A stretch of DNA of 64,000 bases, taken from Podospora bellae-mahoneyi. Its lineage: Eukaryota; Ascomycota; Sordariomycetes; Sordariales; Podosporaceae. The notes below the pieces were generated by a model that saw only the letters and a program-made list of their open reading frames with translations, was not told the origin of the DNA and ran no database searches. The position numbers and the translations under genes were made by a program. Of this stretch, positions 33,636-45,928 are shown in pieces (positions within the stretch are counted from its first letter, which is position 1; each line of letters begins with the position of its first letter). Where the stretch lies: contig NC_085884.1 of NCBI RefSeq assembly GCF_035222275.1, positions 248,001-312,000 of the forward strand. Reading direction: 5' to 3'.

Positions 33636-34769
33636 ATTTTTTTTTCTGTGTTTTTTTGGTGGTGTTCCTTTCTTCAGATCCTGTTGGGGATGGTTGAATA
33701 TCTCGCTGGAAGAGATGGTTTGGTGTATATGCATCAAAATCTGTAATTCAGGGGTAGATCTAGAAATGCAGCTCTTTTTCATGCCAGTCAGAACTTTAGC
33801 ATGCCGTGTAAGGTGATCATGTCAGCATTGTCTGAGCCTTCATAGAGGGGGGAGGGACAGGTAGGGTACCATCCGTCGTCATGACTTGCATACGCGGAGT
33901 TAGGACACACGCTATGGACAAGCAAAATAGAGCCTGCGATAAAATGTCAAGGCCTAAAAGATAGTCACCATGCGTCCCGAGTATCTTTCAAGGCGTGTTC
34001 GCTATCTTTTCAGGCCTCTTGACTATCTTAAAAAGACATATTAATATGTATCTCACAGGCCTAATACCTATCTTTCAACGCCTATTAATTTCTTTTACAA
34101 GGCATGTAAACCACTCTTAAAGCCCCTTATTCCCAGAGGTAGTCTCTACTTTTATGTCCATGACGTCCCACCCCATGCCGATCTCTCCGCTATCTGTATC
34201 GGTAAGGCCGCTGCCGCCCTCCCGCCCCTTATGCGGAAGGTAAAGCCGTTGGTGATCAACACCCTCCTCAACCTCAGTGCAACCCGAGCATAAATCAAGC
34301 TTAGATCTCAATCAAAGATTCTGTCACGCCCTGAGCCGAGATAATCTCGAACACAATATCCCGGAAAATCAATGCTGTCATCCCGTCGATCACCTTCACG
34401 TGGTGAGTTGGAATTCGAACTGCACCGCTAGCGGACACGGAAAAAATATCGTTACTTTTGTTACAAATCACCACACCTAGCCGAATAAATACACTAATCA
34501 AACACATATAGAAGCAAAGCAGCCAAAAATGAACCACTCCCCCTGCCTACCAACCACCCAGCCAATCTCATTTCATGGTATCACATCACTTTTTCATCCC
34601 CACATTCATCTCCCTTCCCCATCACCAACCAATATCCTAAATATACCAACCAAAGCCATCCTTCCAACCCCTCCCCAATTCCCAGTCACCCAATGCCATA
34701 TCCCTCCCCCATATTCCATATCATCCCACATTACATCCCTGCCCCCACCCATCTCACCATTACACAGAA
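33636..34769. other. intergenic, 1.1 kb, contains repeat block B
   Basis: 3' spacer between the methyltransferase and Cwh43, which converge. Block B of the 21-bp repeat lies at 33,944-34,134; the part from 34,480 to 34,770 is C/A-rich on the plus strand. No gene recognised. Confidence 0.55.
33944..34134. repeat. degenerate 21-bp tandem repeat, block B (about 9 units)
   Basis: The same unit as block A and in the same orientation, about 9 copies with one or two units of 20 or 22 bp. The best unit, near 34,070, reads ATCTTTCAACGCCTATTAAT plus T. It lies about 310 bases after the methyltransferase stop. Confidence 0.85.
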
Positions 34770-37700
34770 TTAAAAGTTATAGTACCTCGGCTCATCAAAC
34801 ACATGATACCGGTGCCCCCTAACTCCCTCCCCTCTAAACATCCTCGGGAACCTCCACCCCTCTGGCACCTCATGCTCCTCCACCCGTCTATCCCTTACAT
34901 CCTCCGGCACACCCCAAGCAAACTTGCTGTCCTCCTCCGAGTTGGGAACCACAAACTTGGCCACCTGCAACTCGGTGTCGGTGATGGTGCTCCTGCTCAC
35001 ACGGGCATAACCCGTCCTCCGGAGACCCTTGAACAAGATGTACTCGCACCAGCGGTCCCAGTCCGTCTTGTCCACGTCGTGCATGCCGCTCACGTCGGAG
35101 ACATACGTGTTGTAATTGCCCTTGAGGGGCTCCGTGACGAGGTAAGACAACAAAACGCTGGGGCGGTTGGTGCTGCCCATGAGCTTGGAGAGATACTCTG
35201 ACTGGAGACGACGGTCCTCGGGGTCCTCTTCCTGGCCAGAGTGGAAGACAAAGACGTCGACGAGGGTTCCGTAGATGTCAAGAGTGGCGTGAATGGCAGG
35301 AGCCAGCTCGCCGACCGGGCTGGGAAGGAGGTGATGGGTTGAGTTGACGATGGGGAACTTGGACAACAGAGCCGCGCCCCAGGTGTGCTTGTTGGGACCC
35401 GGACCATAGTCGACGTACATTCCAAGGTCTTCAGCAAGGAACTGAGTGGTGTCACGGTTGCCCATGATGACGCGCTGCAGATCAGACTCCAACAAACCAA
35501 TCACATCCACCTCCATCTCCTTGATAAGATCGCGCATGCGATACTCGGAAGACCACATGTCGTTGTCGAGAGAGAAGTGAATCGTCCAGATGCCAGCCGT
35601 GAAAAGGCGGTCCTTGGCGTGGTAAGGCTTGTAGTCGTTGGTAGGGAAGCGCAGGAAGTTGGCGGAGAGGAACAAGAGGTTGAGAACACCAAGAACGCCA
35701 AAATGATACTTCCTGTGGTGAGTGTTGACAGGGCGGATGACACCAACCTTTTTCTTGCTGCTGCTGTTGTTTTTGGCCTGCTGGGAAATGAGATCAAAGA
35801 GCCCAATGCCGAGTGCCAGCATCATGGTGATCATGATCCAGTCAGTATGCTCCCGAACCAGCGGGCCACCAGGCACAAAGGCATAGGCGACGACCCAGAC
35901 GTGGAAGAGAACCAAGAAATTGTAAATGAGGAAGCCGAGACCAAAAGTGGCCGCAGGGCTCTTCTTGGCAGCGTTGCCAATCATGGGAACAGCAATGGCC
36001 ATGAGGTAGGTAGCCAAAGTCAAGCCACCGTAGTAACCACGCCATTGCTCATAGAGAGTAAGGTAGGCAGCACCAATGCAGCCCAGACCGTATGCAGTCC
36101 AGCTCGTGGCAAAACCAGGTCGGAGGACGCCGATGAGAATACCAGCAGTCGTGGCAGCGATTGTGTACCAGCCATGGACATTGGAAACAGGTCCTCGGAT
36201 CGGATAACCATCCCAAACCCAGAGGATCATGGTGCTGGTGTCAGAGAGAAGGGAATGCAGACCGAAGAACAGACCGCCAATTCCGATAGCAGACAGAACA
36301 GACGATCCACTCTTCTTCTCGGTCGTGTTGCCACCCTGGTGAGGGCCACGGCGAGTGAACCTCAGGGCGGCAAGAATAGCAAGGAAGAGACCAGTGGCGT
36401 TCCAGCCACCGTTCTCAGCATGCATGATGGGCCAGATGGGATTGTTTGTGTACCAAGCAAACTTGGCAACAGACGACATGAGCAGACCAATGGTCCACGC
36501 AAGGATGCGAGCCTCAAGTCTGGTGGGCTGCACAGAGTCCGAATACCAGGTAGCAGCCCAGCTGAGACAACCCATGGAGACGCCAAAGCCAACAGTAAAG
36601 AGCCGGTAAACAGGATCCTTGACCAGATAGGCGAGAAGGCCAGCGAGTGACAGAAGGTGAGTAATGCGCTGGTTGCTAACGATGAAAGAGCGCAACGGCC
36701 TGATGGCAAGCAGGAAAGGCGAAATAGTGGTCATGACGAGGGCCTCATAGCCGGAGATGCCCATGTGCCACAAGGGAAAGTCTATCGACGTGTCAGCTAC
36801 ATGGTTAGTACCGAAATCATTCAAAAGTACTTACACCAGATGACCACACCCAAGCTGGTCAAGATGGACCAGAACACAAACTGTCATTGGTTAGATGGGC
36901 ACTCATAGGCGCATTGTGGACACCACTTACGCCATGGTAAACATCAGCCGCAATGTCGAGGAACTCGCCAAAGCGGAATCCAGCAGAATAGACACCACCA
37001 GTGGCCTGTTCCTTCCTAGGCGCATTGTTAGCTTACGGTGGGGGCTGACCGGTACATAAGACAGGCTTACTCCTTTTCAAGCACAGCAGTGGGCACAGAA
37101 GAGTGGTTGACTCTGCTAACTGTTTTAGAACCAGCCTTTTGACATAACATTTGGTCTTGGATATTGTACAAGCCCATTGTACAAATGGGTTGAGGCTATC
37201 TTGGGAGCCATTGGACGTACCCCTTGCTCGTGCCCTTCACATCCCGGATTGTGATCTCGAGCGAGTCAAAGTCCAGAGCAGTCACGGCGTCAAAGGACAC
37301 ATCGAGGACAATCAAGGCCCATTCGAAGAAAGCGTAGATGGTGTACGCTACACGTGTTAGTGTCAGACATTTCCTTTTCCGATTGGACATGACCTACCTC
37401 CCGCAACACGGTGAACCTTGTGTTGGATGAAAAAGTACACCAACGGCACCAGAGTACCGAAGAAAGCGCCCGCAATGTATTTCCTGTACTTGATCGCTTT
37501 GGCATTCGGGGGACTGAGCGCAATGCAGCCGGTTGTCCACGGAATCGTAAAGACAATGTACGAGATCATAAGAATATCGTGCCAGTCATGGTCGTCGGTA
37601 GACGTGATGTAGGTCCACCCGCCGCATGTGAGAGTTCGGATGATGCCGGACCATCCGATCAGCTTCGGTAGCGTTCGGCCGGGCTTCGCGGTCAAGAGAT

Positions 37701-38148
37701 ACCATAACCCGACGAGAGCAAATCGAGGACCTGATGATGGTAGGCTCGGTGTCAGTACCGAGCCGGACTGACCAGCCAAGGGAGAGAGGCCGTGGGCACA
37801 TACCGGAAGTAATGGCAATGAACAGCATGAAGATGGACCGTTCAGGATAACGGTCACCAATGGTGGCCGACACAGAAGGGAACCATTCTTGCGGATAGCC
37901 GTACCACTCGTTCTGGACAATCTTGTGGTAGTGAAGCGCAGACCCAATGACGAGGGCGCTCAAGAAAGCCACTGGGATCCGGAGGAGCCGGGAATGGTCA
38001 GCAAAAACAAATGCTCCGTCCGATAAGGTGAATCAGGTTACACACAGGAGGCAGCGACAGTGTGCGACCAGCTCACCCACTGGCCATTGAAAGACAGGAC
38101 GACGCCTGCGTCCTTGTCCTTGTAGGAGCGGGACGACGACGACGCCAT
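34770..38148 (-). CDS. cwh43: Cwh43 homologue, GPI-anchor lipid remodelling
   Basis: A gene of about seven exons starting at ATG 38148 ([15 protein letters not shown]). The N-terminal Frag1/DRAM-type membrane domain includes [54 protein letters not shown] and [14 protein letters not shown]. The large last exon (from about 36,780) holds more helices ([50 protein letters not shown]). It ends in an endonuclease/exonuclease/phosphatase-like domain with [52 protein letters not shown] and [12 protein letters not shown]. Yeast Cwh43 places ceramide on GPI anchors. The combination and order match the full-length fungal protein (about 950 residues). Exact exon ends in the 5' third are uncertain. Confidence 0.9.
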
Positions 38149-38743
38149 TGTGGCCGTGTCCGTGTCGACGCGGCGCGGGGTTCCGGACGAGGGTTCAAGC
38201 TCAGGCCAGGCCAAGGGCAGGGCAAGGGCAGAGGATCCGATAAGACGTGTGTGTTTGGTTGGGAGATGGGATCAAGCGCTGGGATACATCGCCGTGGGCA
38301 GTAGCAGTCAGTGTCTGCAGAAAAGAACAGATGGAGGAGAAGGGAAGAAAAGTCACAGCTTGGTCTTGGCCAACAGTTGCTGTGCATCGAGAGACGAAGG
38401 GAAGGATCGAATTGGACGGGATGGCGAGACAACACCAAGAGCGCCAGAAACCTCGGCGCGATCCGCATTCAGAGAAATCCACAGGCGCCAAGCCGTTGAC
38501 CCGACTGCACGGCCCCTGCAGCCACGGTGAGCCACGGTGAGCCTCGGTGAGCCACAGGCAGAGCCCGGGTGAACAGGGCCCCACTAAAAAGTTCAACACC
38601 AGCCCACGGCAACAAGCTTCCACCATTCCATTTCTCAGAACATCTCCAAGCTTTGCGCAATCCGCCCAGCACTGCAACTGCACCGTCGTTTCCTTATCGC
38701 AACCAACCCAGCGCATTTCAGACCTGGTTTATAATCCATAACC
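38149..38743. other. divergent promoter between cwh43 and utp6
   Basis: Head-to-head spacer. Holds a short direct repeat at about 38,519-38,555 in which GAGCCACGGT-like units of 10-11 bp recur three to four times. No gene seen. Confidence 0.6.
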
Positions 38744-40054
38744 ATGGGTGGCGCCGCAGAAAAGGCCCGCTTCTACCTCGAGCGAGCAGCTCCCGAGCTC
38801 CGCGAGTTTGAAGAAAAAGAGATCTTCACCAAGGTACATCCCCCCGTCGCCTCTAGCTCTGTCACTCTCTTTTCAGTGCGCTGACCTCCCAAACTCCAGG
38901 AGGAAATCCGCTCCCTCGTCGTCAAACGCTCCGACTACGAGCACCTCATCCTCTCCCCTGGTACCAAACCAACCGACTTTCTCTCCTACATCTCCTGGGA
39001 AACCTCCCTCGACCGCCTCCGCGCCAAACGCTGCGCCCGCCTCAAAATCCGCAACTCTTCCTCCCACGCCTCCCAGGCACGCACCTTCAACATTTTCGAG
39101 CGCGCCGTCAACAAGCACCCGGGCTCCCTGCAGCTCTGGTTTGCCTACCTCGACTTCGCCGCCAGCGTCAAGGCCACAAAACGATGGAACCGCATCGCTA
39201 CCCGTGCCATCCGCCTTCACCCGTCCGAGTCATCTCTTTGGGCTCTGGCTGGCCGCAGAGCCGCCAAGGCGGGGGATATGGAAAAAGCCCGGGCGCATTA
39301 CTTGAGAGGGTGCCGGTTTTGCACCACGGAGCCAGACCTTTGGGTGGAGTACGCCAGGTGTGAGATGGAGTGGCTGCAGAAGATTGAGGCGAAGAAGGCT
39401 GGGAAGGGGGTTAGAAAGGGGGTTAATCCTGTCGAGGCGATCAAGGACACGGAAACGCTGCAAGAGGGGGATGTTATCGAATTTGACGAGGAGGATAGCG
39501 AGGATGAGGACATGGACGGCGAGTTGATGCTTCCTGATCCGGATGCCGAGGGTGCGGATGGGAAGCCAAAGAAGAAGAAGGTCATGACAGAAGAGGAGAC
39601 CAGGAAGATTGAGCAGAGCCCTGCGCTGAGTGGAGCGATACCAATGGCCATCTTCGACATAGCACGGAAGCAACAGTTCTTCGGGGCGAGGGCGGCCGAG
39701 ATGTTTTTCGACATGTTTGCGCAGTTTGGCGGGGTGTCATCGCAGGAGAGGATTGTGGGGCATGTGCTGGGTGCGATGCAGGAGCTGTATCCTGGCCATG
39801 CTTGCACTGTCAGCTGCTGGATTAGACAGCCGGTTGTGGGTGTGAACGCGTTGAGTGTGGAGTTCCCCAAGGCGCTCAGGGAAGTGCTGGCGAGGCTGAA
39901 GAAGGGTCTGGAAGAGACAAACGACAAGAAGGCATTGGTAGAAAAGATGGTGAGCTGGCTCGACGGGGTTTTGGCCGTCGAGGGATTGGACGAGGGGATT
40001 AAGATGGTGTTGCAGCACACAAAGGGGTCGTTGGAACAGCAGGTTGCGAATTGA
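38744..40054 (+). CDS. utp6: Utp6 homologue, U3 snoRNP/SSU processome HAT-repeat protein
   Basis: Two exons, 38744-38833 and 38900-40054 (GTACAT-TCCAG intron, phase 0), encode 414 residues. The N-terminus KARFYLERAAPELREFEEKE and the following EEIRSLVVKRSDYEHLI match Utp6. HAT-type half-TPR repeats follow: ARTFNIFERAVNKHPGSLQL with WFAYLDFA, and ESSLWALAGRRAAKAGDMEK with CTTEPDLWVEYAR. An acidic stretch (EFDEEDSEDEDMDGE) and KKKK lie in the middle. In yeast the protein is part of the UTP-B complex for 18S rRNA maturation in the nucleolus. Length is close to the yeast 440. Confidence 0.92.
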
Positions 40055-40085
40055 TACCCAGATAACATGATTAATGGAATTACAA

Positions 40086-41385
40086 CTAGAGGTCCATGTC
40101 TTTACCGGGGTAAGGGTCATAATTTTCGTGCTCAAACTGTTCTGCCTCGTACCCCGCAAGCAACTTTCGGTCGATGACTATGTCAGGGTCTGGAAGCTGG
40201 GGGTCATTATCGTCAGCATAATTCCACCCGTAATCATTACAGTAATCTGGTTCCGCCTCCCACAGCACGACTGACTATCCGCCAACAGCCATATCCGATG
40301 GTGCGAACCGAGGGGTGGCCCATCCGCCGAATCATGGGTCCGAAGATCGACTGGTGTTTCACCATGCAAGAGAAGCTACGGCCTCACCTTCTCTCGGCAA
40401 CCGCCATAAGAAACTTCCACTCGGAAGCCGAGACCTTGCTGACGCTCAGCCTCGACTGCTTGATCATTTGCATCTTGTCCAAAGGCCCCCCGGGCGCGCC
40501 CAGTTCCCTGAGTTCTTTCAGCGTAATCGGCTTGTTGAACTTTTGGTGGAATTTGACGTGAACAACGCTCCATTTGGGGTCGGAGGGCTTGGACTTTGGG
40601 TCGTAGTATGGCGCTTTGGGGTCGTGAGCAGACACTATCCAACACGTTAGTAAAGAGACCCTCGACAGAACACATTTGCCGTGAGCAACCTACGATCAGG
40701 CGAGTGCTCCTTTACAATCTCCATCGTCCCCACGATCCCGGGCTCCTTGCAGTTGGAGTGGTAAAAGAAGGCCAAGTCACCCTTCTTCATGGCTCGAAGG
40801 TTGTTGCGGGCGGCGTAATTGCGGATGCCTGGTGAGATGTTAGAAGGAGAATAAGTGGGAGACAACGGGAAGCGATCAGCATACCATCCCACGGCTCTGG
40901 CTCAGTCTTGGCCGCCAGGTCGTCGATCGAAAATTTGACATCAACACCGTTCTCATACCGAGACTCGGGCTCGGCTTTGAGAAGCCAATAGTTCTTTTCT
41001 TCGGACTCATCCGGGGCAGGAGAGGGCGAAGCTTCTTCAACCTCCTCCCTTTTGATGGCCTTTTTGGTTGCTTTTTTGGCTGGTGGTGAGGACTTATTAA
41101 CCACAGGCTCCGTCTCCTGTTTTGAGGTCCTTGATTTCTTGGTGGATGGCTCGTCCTGAGCAGGATGTGAGCACGTTTGTGGTCCACTGATGATCAGATA
41201 ATCTCAAGCCGAGAAGGGAAACCACGTACCTCTTCAGTTTTGACATCTGCCTTTGAGGCCTTCTCATTCTTCACAGCTTTGGGCTCAGTCTCATCCTCCG
41301 TCCTTTGCAGACGCATTGAACGCCGGCGCGGCTCAGGAGCTGCCACGACTGGCTGTTCGGCATGGGTAGACTTTCTCTTCGGCAT
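40086..41385 (-). CDS. EVE (PUA-like) domain protein, THYN1-type
   Basis: About six exons from ATG 41385 (MPKRKSTHAEQ) to the stop at 40086. The first ~130 residues are basic and disordered with several KKATKKAIKRE-type nuclear-signal clusters. The EVE domain follows: NYWLLKAEPESRYENGVDVK, FSIDDLAAKTEPEPWDG, IRNYAARNNLRAMKKGDLAF, FYHSNCKEPGIVGTMEIVKE, KAPYYDPKSKPSDPKWSVVH, and PITLKELRELGAPGGPLDKM, ending with residues that occur across a 110-nt intron before VVLWEAEPDYC. EVE proteins read modified bases in DNA or RNA; the human relative is THYN1. The last exon (acidic, PDPDIVIDRKLLAGYEAE) extends beyond the usual domain. Confidence 0.87.
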
Positions 41386-44300
41386 TTTGGATGCTGCTGA
41401 CGCAAACCGGACGGCTGCAAAACCTGAAATATTCACTTTGGTTGTATGTGATGAAGGGGGACGGTCAGATCTGATTGCAAATTTACATGGTCGTTGAGAG
41501 AGACCAGGCCCCTGCCAAGCCAAGGATAGCCACCACGGAGCGCACGCGACACGCGACGTTGCCCAGCCCTTTGGAACCATGGACTTTTGCTCCACGAAAC
41601 TTACCGATCTCTTAGTTTATGCTTGATTTATATTCTGAAAGTCATTTGGTATTGAGAACTCATAACCAAATGACTTGGTCACTCAATATTCCAGGTAATG
41701 GTGGGTGCGAATTGATCTGGCTGGTTTTGATGATGAAGGGTTGCCCTCCACAGAGCGGGTCTTGACGCCCGGATGGGACTCCCGAAAGAGGATCCCCGAC
41801 ATCATCGGCCCGGGCCGAATTCAATCCCCGGGCATTGGGAGTCCGCGATATCTCGAGGAAGAGGAGGGTTTTCTCCGGCAAGGTACATGCCTCAAATACT
41901 TTTATGAAATACCTGACATTTTCCTCGCTGGAAATGATCGTCTTCCCAATGACAACAGGTACCCGCCGCTGCCCATGCCCAAGGCAAAGTGACAATGATA
42001 TTGTGAATCTGGGGTTGTTCTGCAGTGGGTAATCACGTCCCCTGGGCCACAAGTCCACAGAGCAAAGCAAGGCAGGCAGGCAATCACGTCCTCTGAGGGG
42101 TTCCAGGAACGAAGTGCCGACGTGGGATCTGACGTGTCGTCAAAGAGGCGGATGTCACCAACGGAATGCATTCCCCCACGGATGGGAACAGCTGGTAGAG
42201 CGAGCCCATCGTTGCTTTTCGCTAGGTGCCCCCGGGCACTCCGGGTATTTGGACAGAATCAACAGTCGTCGAGATGAAATATCAGGATGGCCGATATACT
42301 GTTTGTATCATCACCACGACTTTGTTTCATCCAAGTTCTTCCGCTTGGGTCGACATTTTCCCTGTTTCCCTGATGAGCACAAATCATTGCTTGAGCATTA
42401 GTTCACAAGCCCTGCGATATTGACTTGGTGAGTTGGTGAGTTGGTGAGGTGGTGACTTGACAGTGTGTGGCTGCCCGAAGGCTTGGTTGTGGCCCTTGAC
42501 GGCAGATAAGAATGAGCACCTCGCGGACAAAGCAGATCTTTCAGATTCGACATTCGACGAGTGCCTTGCATGCGTAGAGAGCCCTGGTCTTCGTACATCG
42601 CTGCGCTGTGGTTGTTTGGATGGCACGATGGCTGGACACAGCGGCCGGAGAGCAGGGGTCCGTGGAGGATTGACGAAACAAGCGGCCGGGGTTGATTGAT
42701 CACCATTGCTGCCGAGCACACCAGGCCCTACCATTACCATACAACAGTGATTTCGGGCTACAAATCTCTGATGAAAATCAAGGACAAATAGAAGTGGTGA
42801 ACAAGGCCACGAAACATAGCAGGTCGGCCACTGGGTATAAATCTGGTGGTAAGCGTGCCGTGACCCAAGAAGCACCTCAACCAAACCGGATGTGGGGGAG
42901 GGGGCGAGGAGGGGGGAAAAGCCACGGGGGACTACGAAGAGCCGAAGAAAAAAGAGCACTTTGACGAGTCAACAACTTATGTAGTGTACCACCTCGCTGG
43001 AAAGAGAAACAATACAAGGCACGAGAGCGCAATCTTTGTGACTGTGGACATGCAATCAAGACGCAGTAAGGAAAAGGCTCGGAGTGGATGGTGACAGGCT
43101 GCCCGGATCTACCGTCAAGGAGAAGAGGGGAGGGGGAACCTGGAATGGGAAAGGGGGGGTCAGGTAGGTAGGTGGTGACGACCAAGAATCATATCAACGC
43201 TATGGACACCCACACGCCCAGCCACAATCTGTGTCTTGCTCTTGTGCCTCGTGGGAAACACAAAAAAAAGACGGAAGAACGGAGGACGAGGACGAGGACG
43301 GGGACGAGGGCTGGGACAGAGGTACCAAAAGCATTTGAGTTTGGCTGGGCTGGGGTGGTGGAGGTGTTCGATGCCCTGTCAAATGGTCTGCTGGTCGGAG
43401 AATTTTTAGTGCCTGGCTGTAAAAGTGACTTTGGTGCTGAAGGTCAACCGACAATAAAATGGCCAACTGCCCACCTCCCCCCTTCGTTTCCTTTCCTGCT
43501 TCATTTCCCGTCTCATTTTTGCCCTTTTTTTCTTCTCCTTCCCACCGTCTGGATTGTTTCACAGCGTTGTTGCTGATTCTGCTGCCATATGAACAAGGCG
43601 TTGCTATCATGCTTCAAGTCCCTTTGCCCCAGAGCGGACCCAGCGCTGTTAGTGCAAACGGCCAGTGGGAGCAGCACAAGAATAGCAAGATGACAACGAC
43701 AACATTTCCAGCGACACGTGGGGGATTTGGGAAACTGAGGGAGAGGGAATGAGAAACGATGTCATCATCACCAGATTCTCGACTACGACCAGCACTGGAT
43801 GGATTGACGAGGATGGGCTCATTAGGGGTGGGAGGACCACCCAGGGCGGGCAGGCCAGGAGCACCTCCACGACCCCAATCCACTTCGCTCAAATCCGGGG
43901 CCCTGGGAACCGGCCTGAATGAGACGGGACTGGCCATCAACATGCGACAACCTCCTCTGCTGGCAGTTCGACCACTGCAAGAGAGAACGGGAATGAGCAT
44001 GGCTGCTGTCATTTTCAGGCTGGAATGAGCGGCAAAAACAGGCACCAGACGACTGCTGGGCCAAGTCCAAGTCATGCGGTGATTATCGGCGGGGCAGCAA
44101 TGCGGGAGGTGCGGCGGTCTGTCGGCGGTCAAGCGAGTCGCCAAATCTAGGCGCCGGTACATCTTGGGTGTCGGCAATGAGGACTCTTTCAATTCTGGCG
44201 ACACTCTTCATACGGATTTCTCCTCATTTGTGTGACTTTTTTCCGTCACCGAGTGCTGCTCTTTGAGTTTGACTGTGGAGCGATTGGCTGCTGGTCGGGC

Positions 44301-45928
44301 CAAAGCCCATCCACCCATTATCAGCATCTCTGTCCCATCATTATCAAGTCTTCAACGCCACCCATCCACCACTCTGTCGCCGGGCCGGCTACCCCTGAGT
44401 ATAAAGGGACATGGCTGCCCATCGGAAAACATGCCCGTTCATTTATACTTCATCTTCCTCGAGCTCGCTCCCGCACCAACCATGGCACGAGCATCGTGAG
44501 ACCCTTCCCAGGATGTCAAGATCACCATGAGCACACAGCAAGAACACCCTCACCTCCTATTCTGGCTTTCGAAAAGTGTGACGCTTTGCTGGATATTGGA
44601 CGGCCAGAATTCCCCTGGTTTCCGAAGCCAAGGAATATCACTTTCGATGCATAAGGCGTCTCTGTTCATGACCTTGTCAGAAACGGCTGACAGGGCTGTG
44701 AGGTGCCATTTGAAAACGCTGGCCATGATGGTGAACGGCCAGAGCGTCAGAGGCTCAGACAGAGAGCCTTTGGTGGAAACACACGGTGCACGGGCCACTG
44801 TTTTGGATGTCGCGCCTTATCTGTGGCTCTGATTGGTCATAGAGAGCGGGAGGGACCCGCAAGACTAGGCCGTTTCAGGAGGGCCCCAAGGTTTGTCCGG
44901 CTGAAAAGCAACCAGCGTTCCTTTTCGCGGCGTGCGCTCTGTCACAGCACAGCACCACTGGACAGTGGACATCCGACAAGCACGCGCGACCTGGGTACTG
45001 AGGTAAGACCTGCCCTTTTGTTTCCCTCATCCACCCTATCCACCCCCCGGCCTGCCGATTCGTTTCCGAACCTTATAGCAGAAGCCCGACGAGTGCCTTT
45101 TCCACGCCTCGAGCTGCAGGTCTGGCAAAAGCCGGGACTTCGTGGTGGTGACTGTGGAAGTCTCGAGGTTTGGGTGACCACCCGAGAGGCGCTGACGGCG
45201 AAAAATTCTCGCGGCTCCAGCATCAACTTCCGGACTCCTAGTTTCGAGTACGTCAAACCTTGGCCGTATGGCCTCCACTTTCTCATTCCTTCCCTGTGTC
45301 CCGGTGTCCGCCTGGCGGTTGCTGCTCGGGCTGGTGGTCCTGCTTGGAGCCGGCGGTTGTTTGGCTTTCCGGAGCCCGGTTGCTGGCTCCCGACGGTGCT
45401 CCCGAATCGGCATCCATCCATCGCATTTGCGACAGCGGCAGCTCAGGCCGTCGCAAGAAGTCTGCGACTCCGGGCAGGCTCTGTCCTGGGGTTTTTTTTT
45501 TCTTCTGCTGCTGCCACCCTCTGCTGTTCCCTCTCTGTGGCCCTGTTGCTGCTTGCTTGGGTGGACCCAGCACCACTGCCCCCCCGGGCTGCCGCACCAC
45601 ACGCAAGCAGCAGAGCCCTGCACCCAGCGCCAGCCAGAATCCGGTGTCCCTGCCCCGTTTTAACCCACTGCACACACACACTCCTCTGCCATACCCGACC
45701 ACCCACCGCGACGCGACTGATACTTGCTCCATCGCGACAAGTCTCTGCCGTGCGACTCTGCATCTTTATTCCATCGTTTCCCTTTGACTGGCACGTGCTT
45801 TTATCGAATTACGTCGTCGCTAACCGCCGGTCGCAAAGGGTTTTCATTGAAGCTGATGGGTGCGACTCTCCCGTCCTCGTTGCCGTAACCACCTTCCCCC
45901 CGAGCCTCCATCACACATCGCGACCGCC
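41386..45928. other. gene-free stretch of 4.5 kb upstream of swi1
   Basis: No convincing protein-coding gene on either strand. It holds the promoter of the EVE gene, an interleaved inverted repeat at 41,639-41,688, a GTGAGTTG repeat near 42,427-42,460, a GACGAG run near 43,290, and C/T-rich DNA from about 44,950 to 45,925 that is most simply a long 5' leader of swi1, with possible GTAAGA and CAG splice sites. A non-coding RNA cannot be excluded. Confidence 0.5.

Noticed and set aside
34410-34440. A sequence resembling a tRNA T-arm (TTCGAA)
   Set aside because: The flanking stem does not pair and no D- or anticodon arm can be found.
35385-36650. A 421-codon plus-strand open frame inside cwh43
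   Set aside because: Antisense shadow of the Cwh43 last exon; its residues have no fold-like pattern, while the minus strand reads a known family.
42384-42959. A 191-codon minus-strand open frame
   Set aside because: Composition and order look random, with no recognised motif or start context.
43614-44204. A 196-codon minus-strand open frame in the gap before swi1
   Set aside because: Low complexity with Pro/Arg/Ser, no homologous-looking block, no splice context, and other frames equally open.
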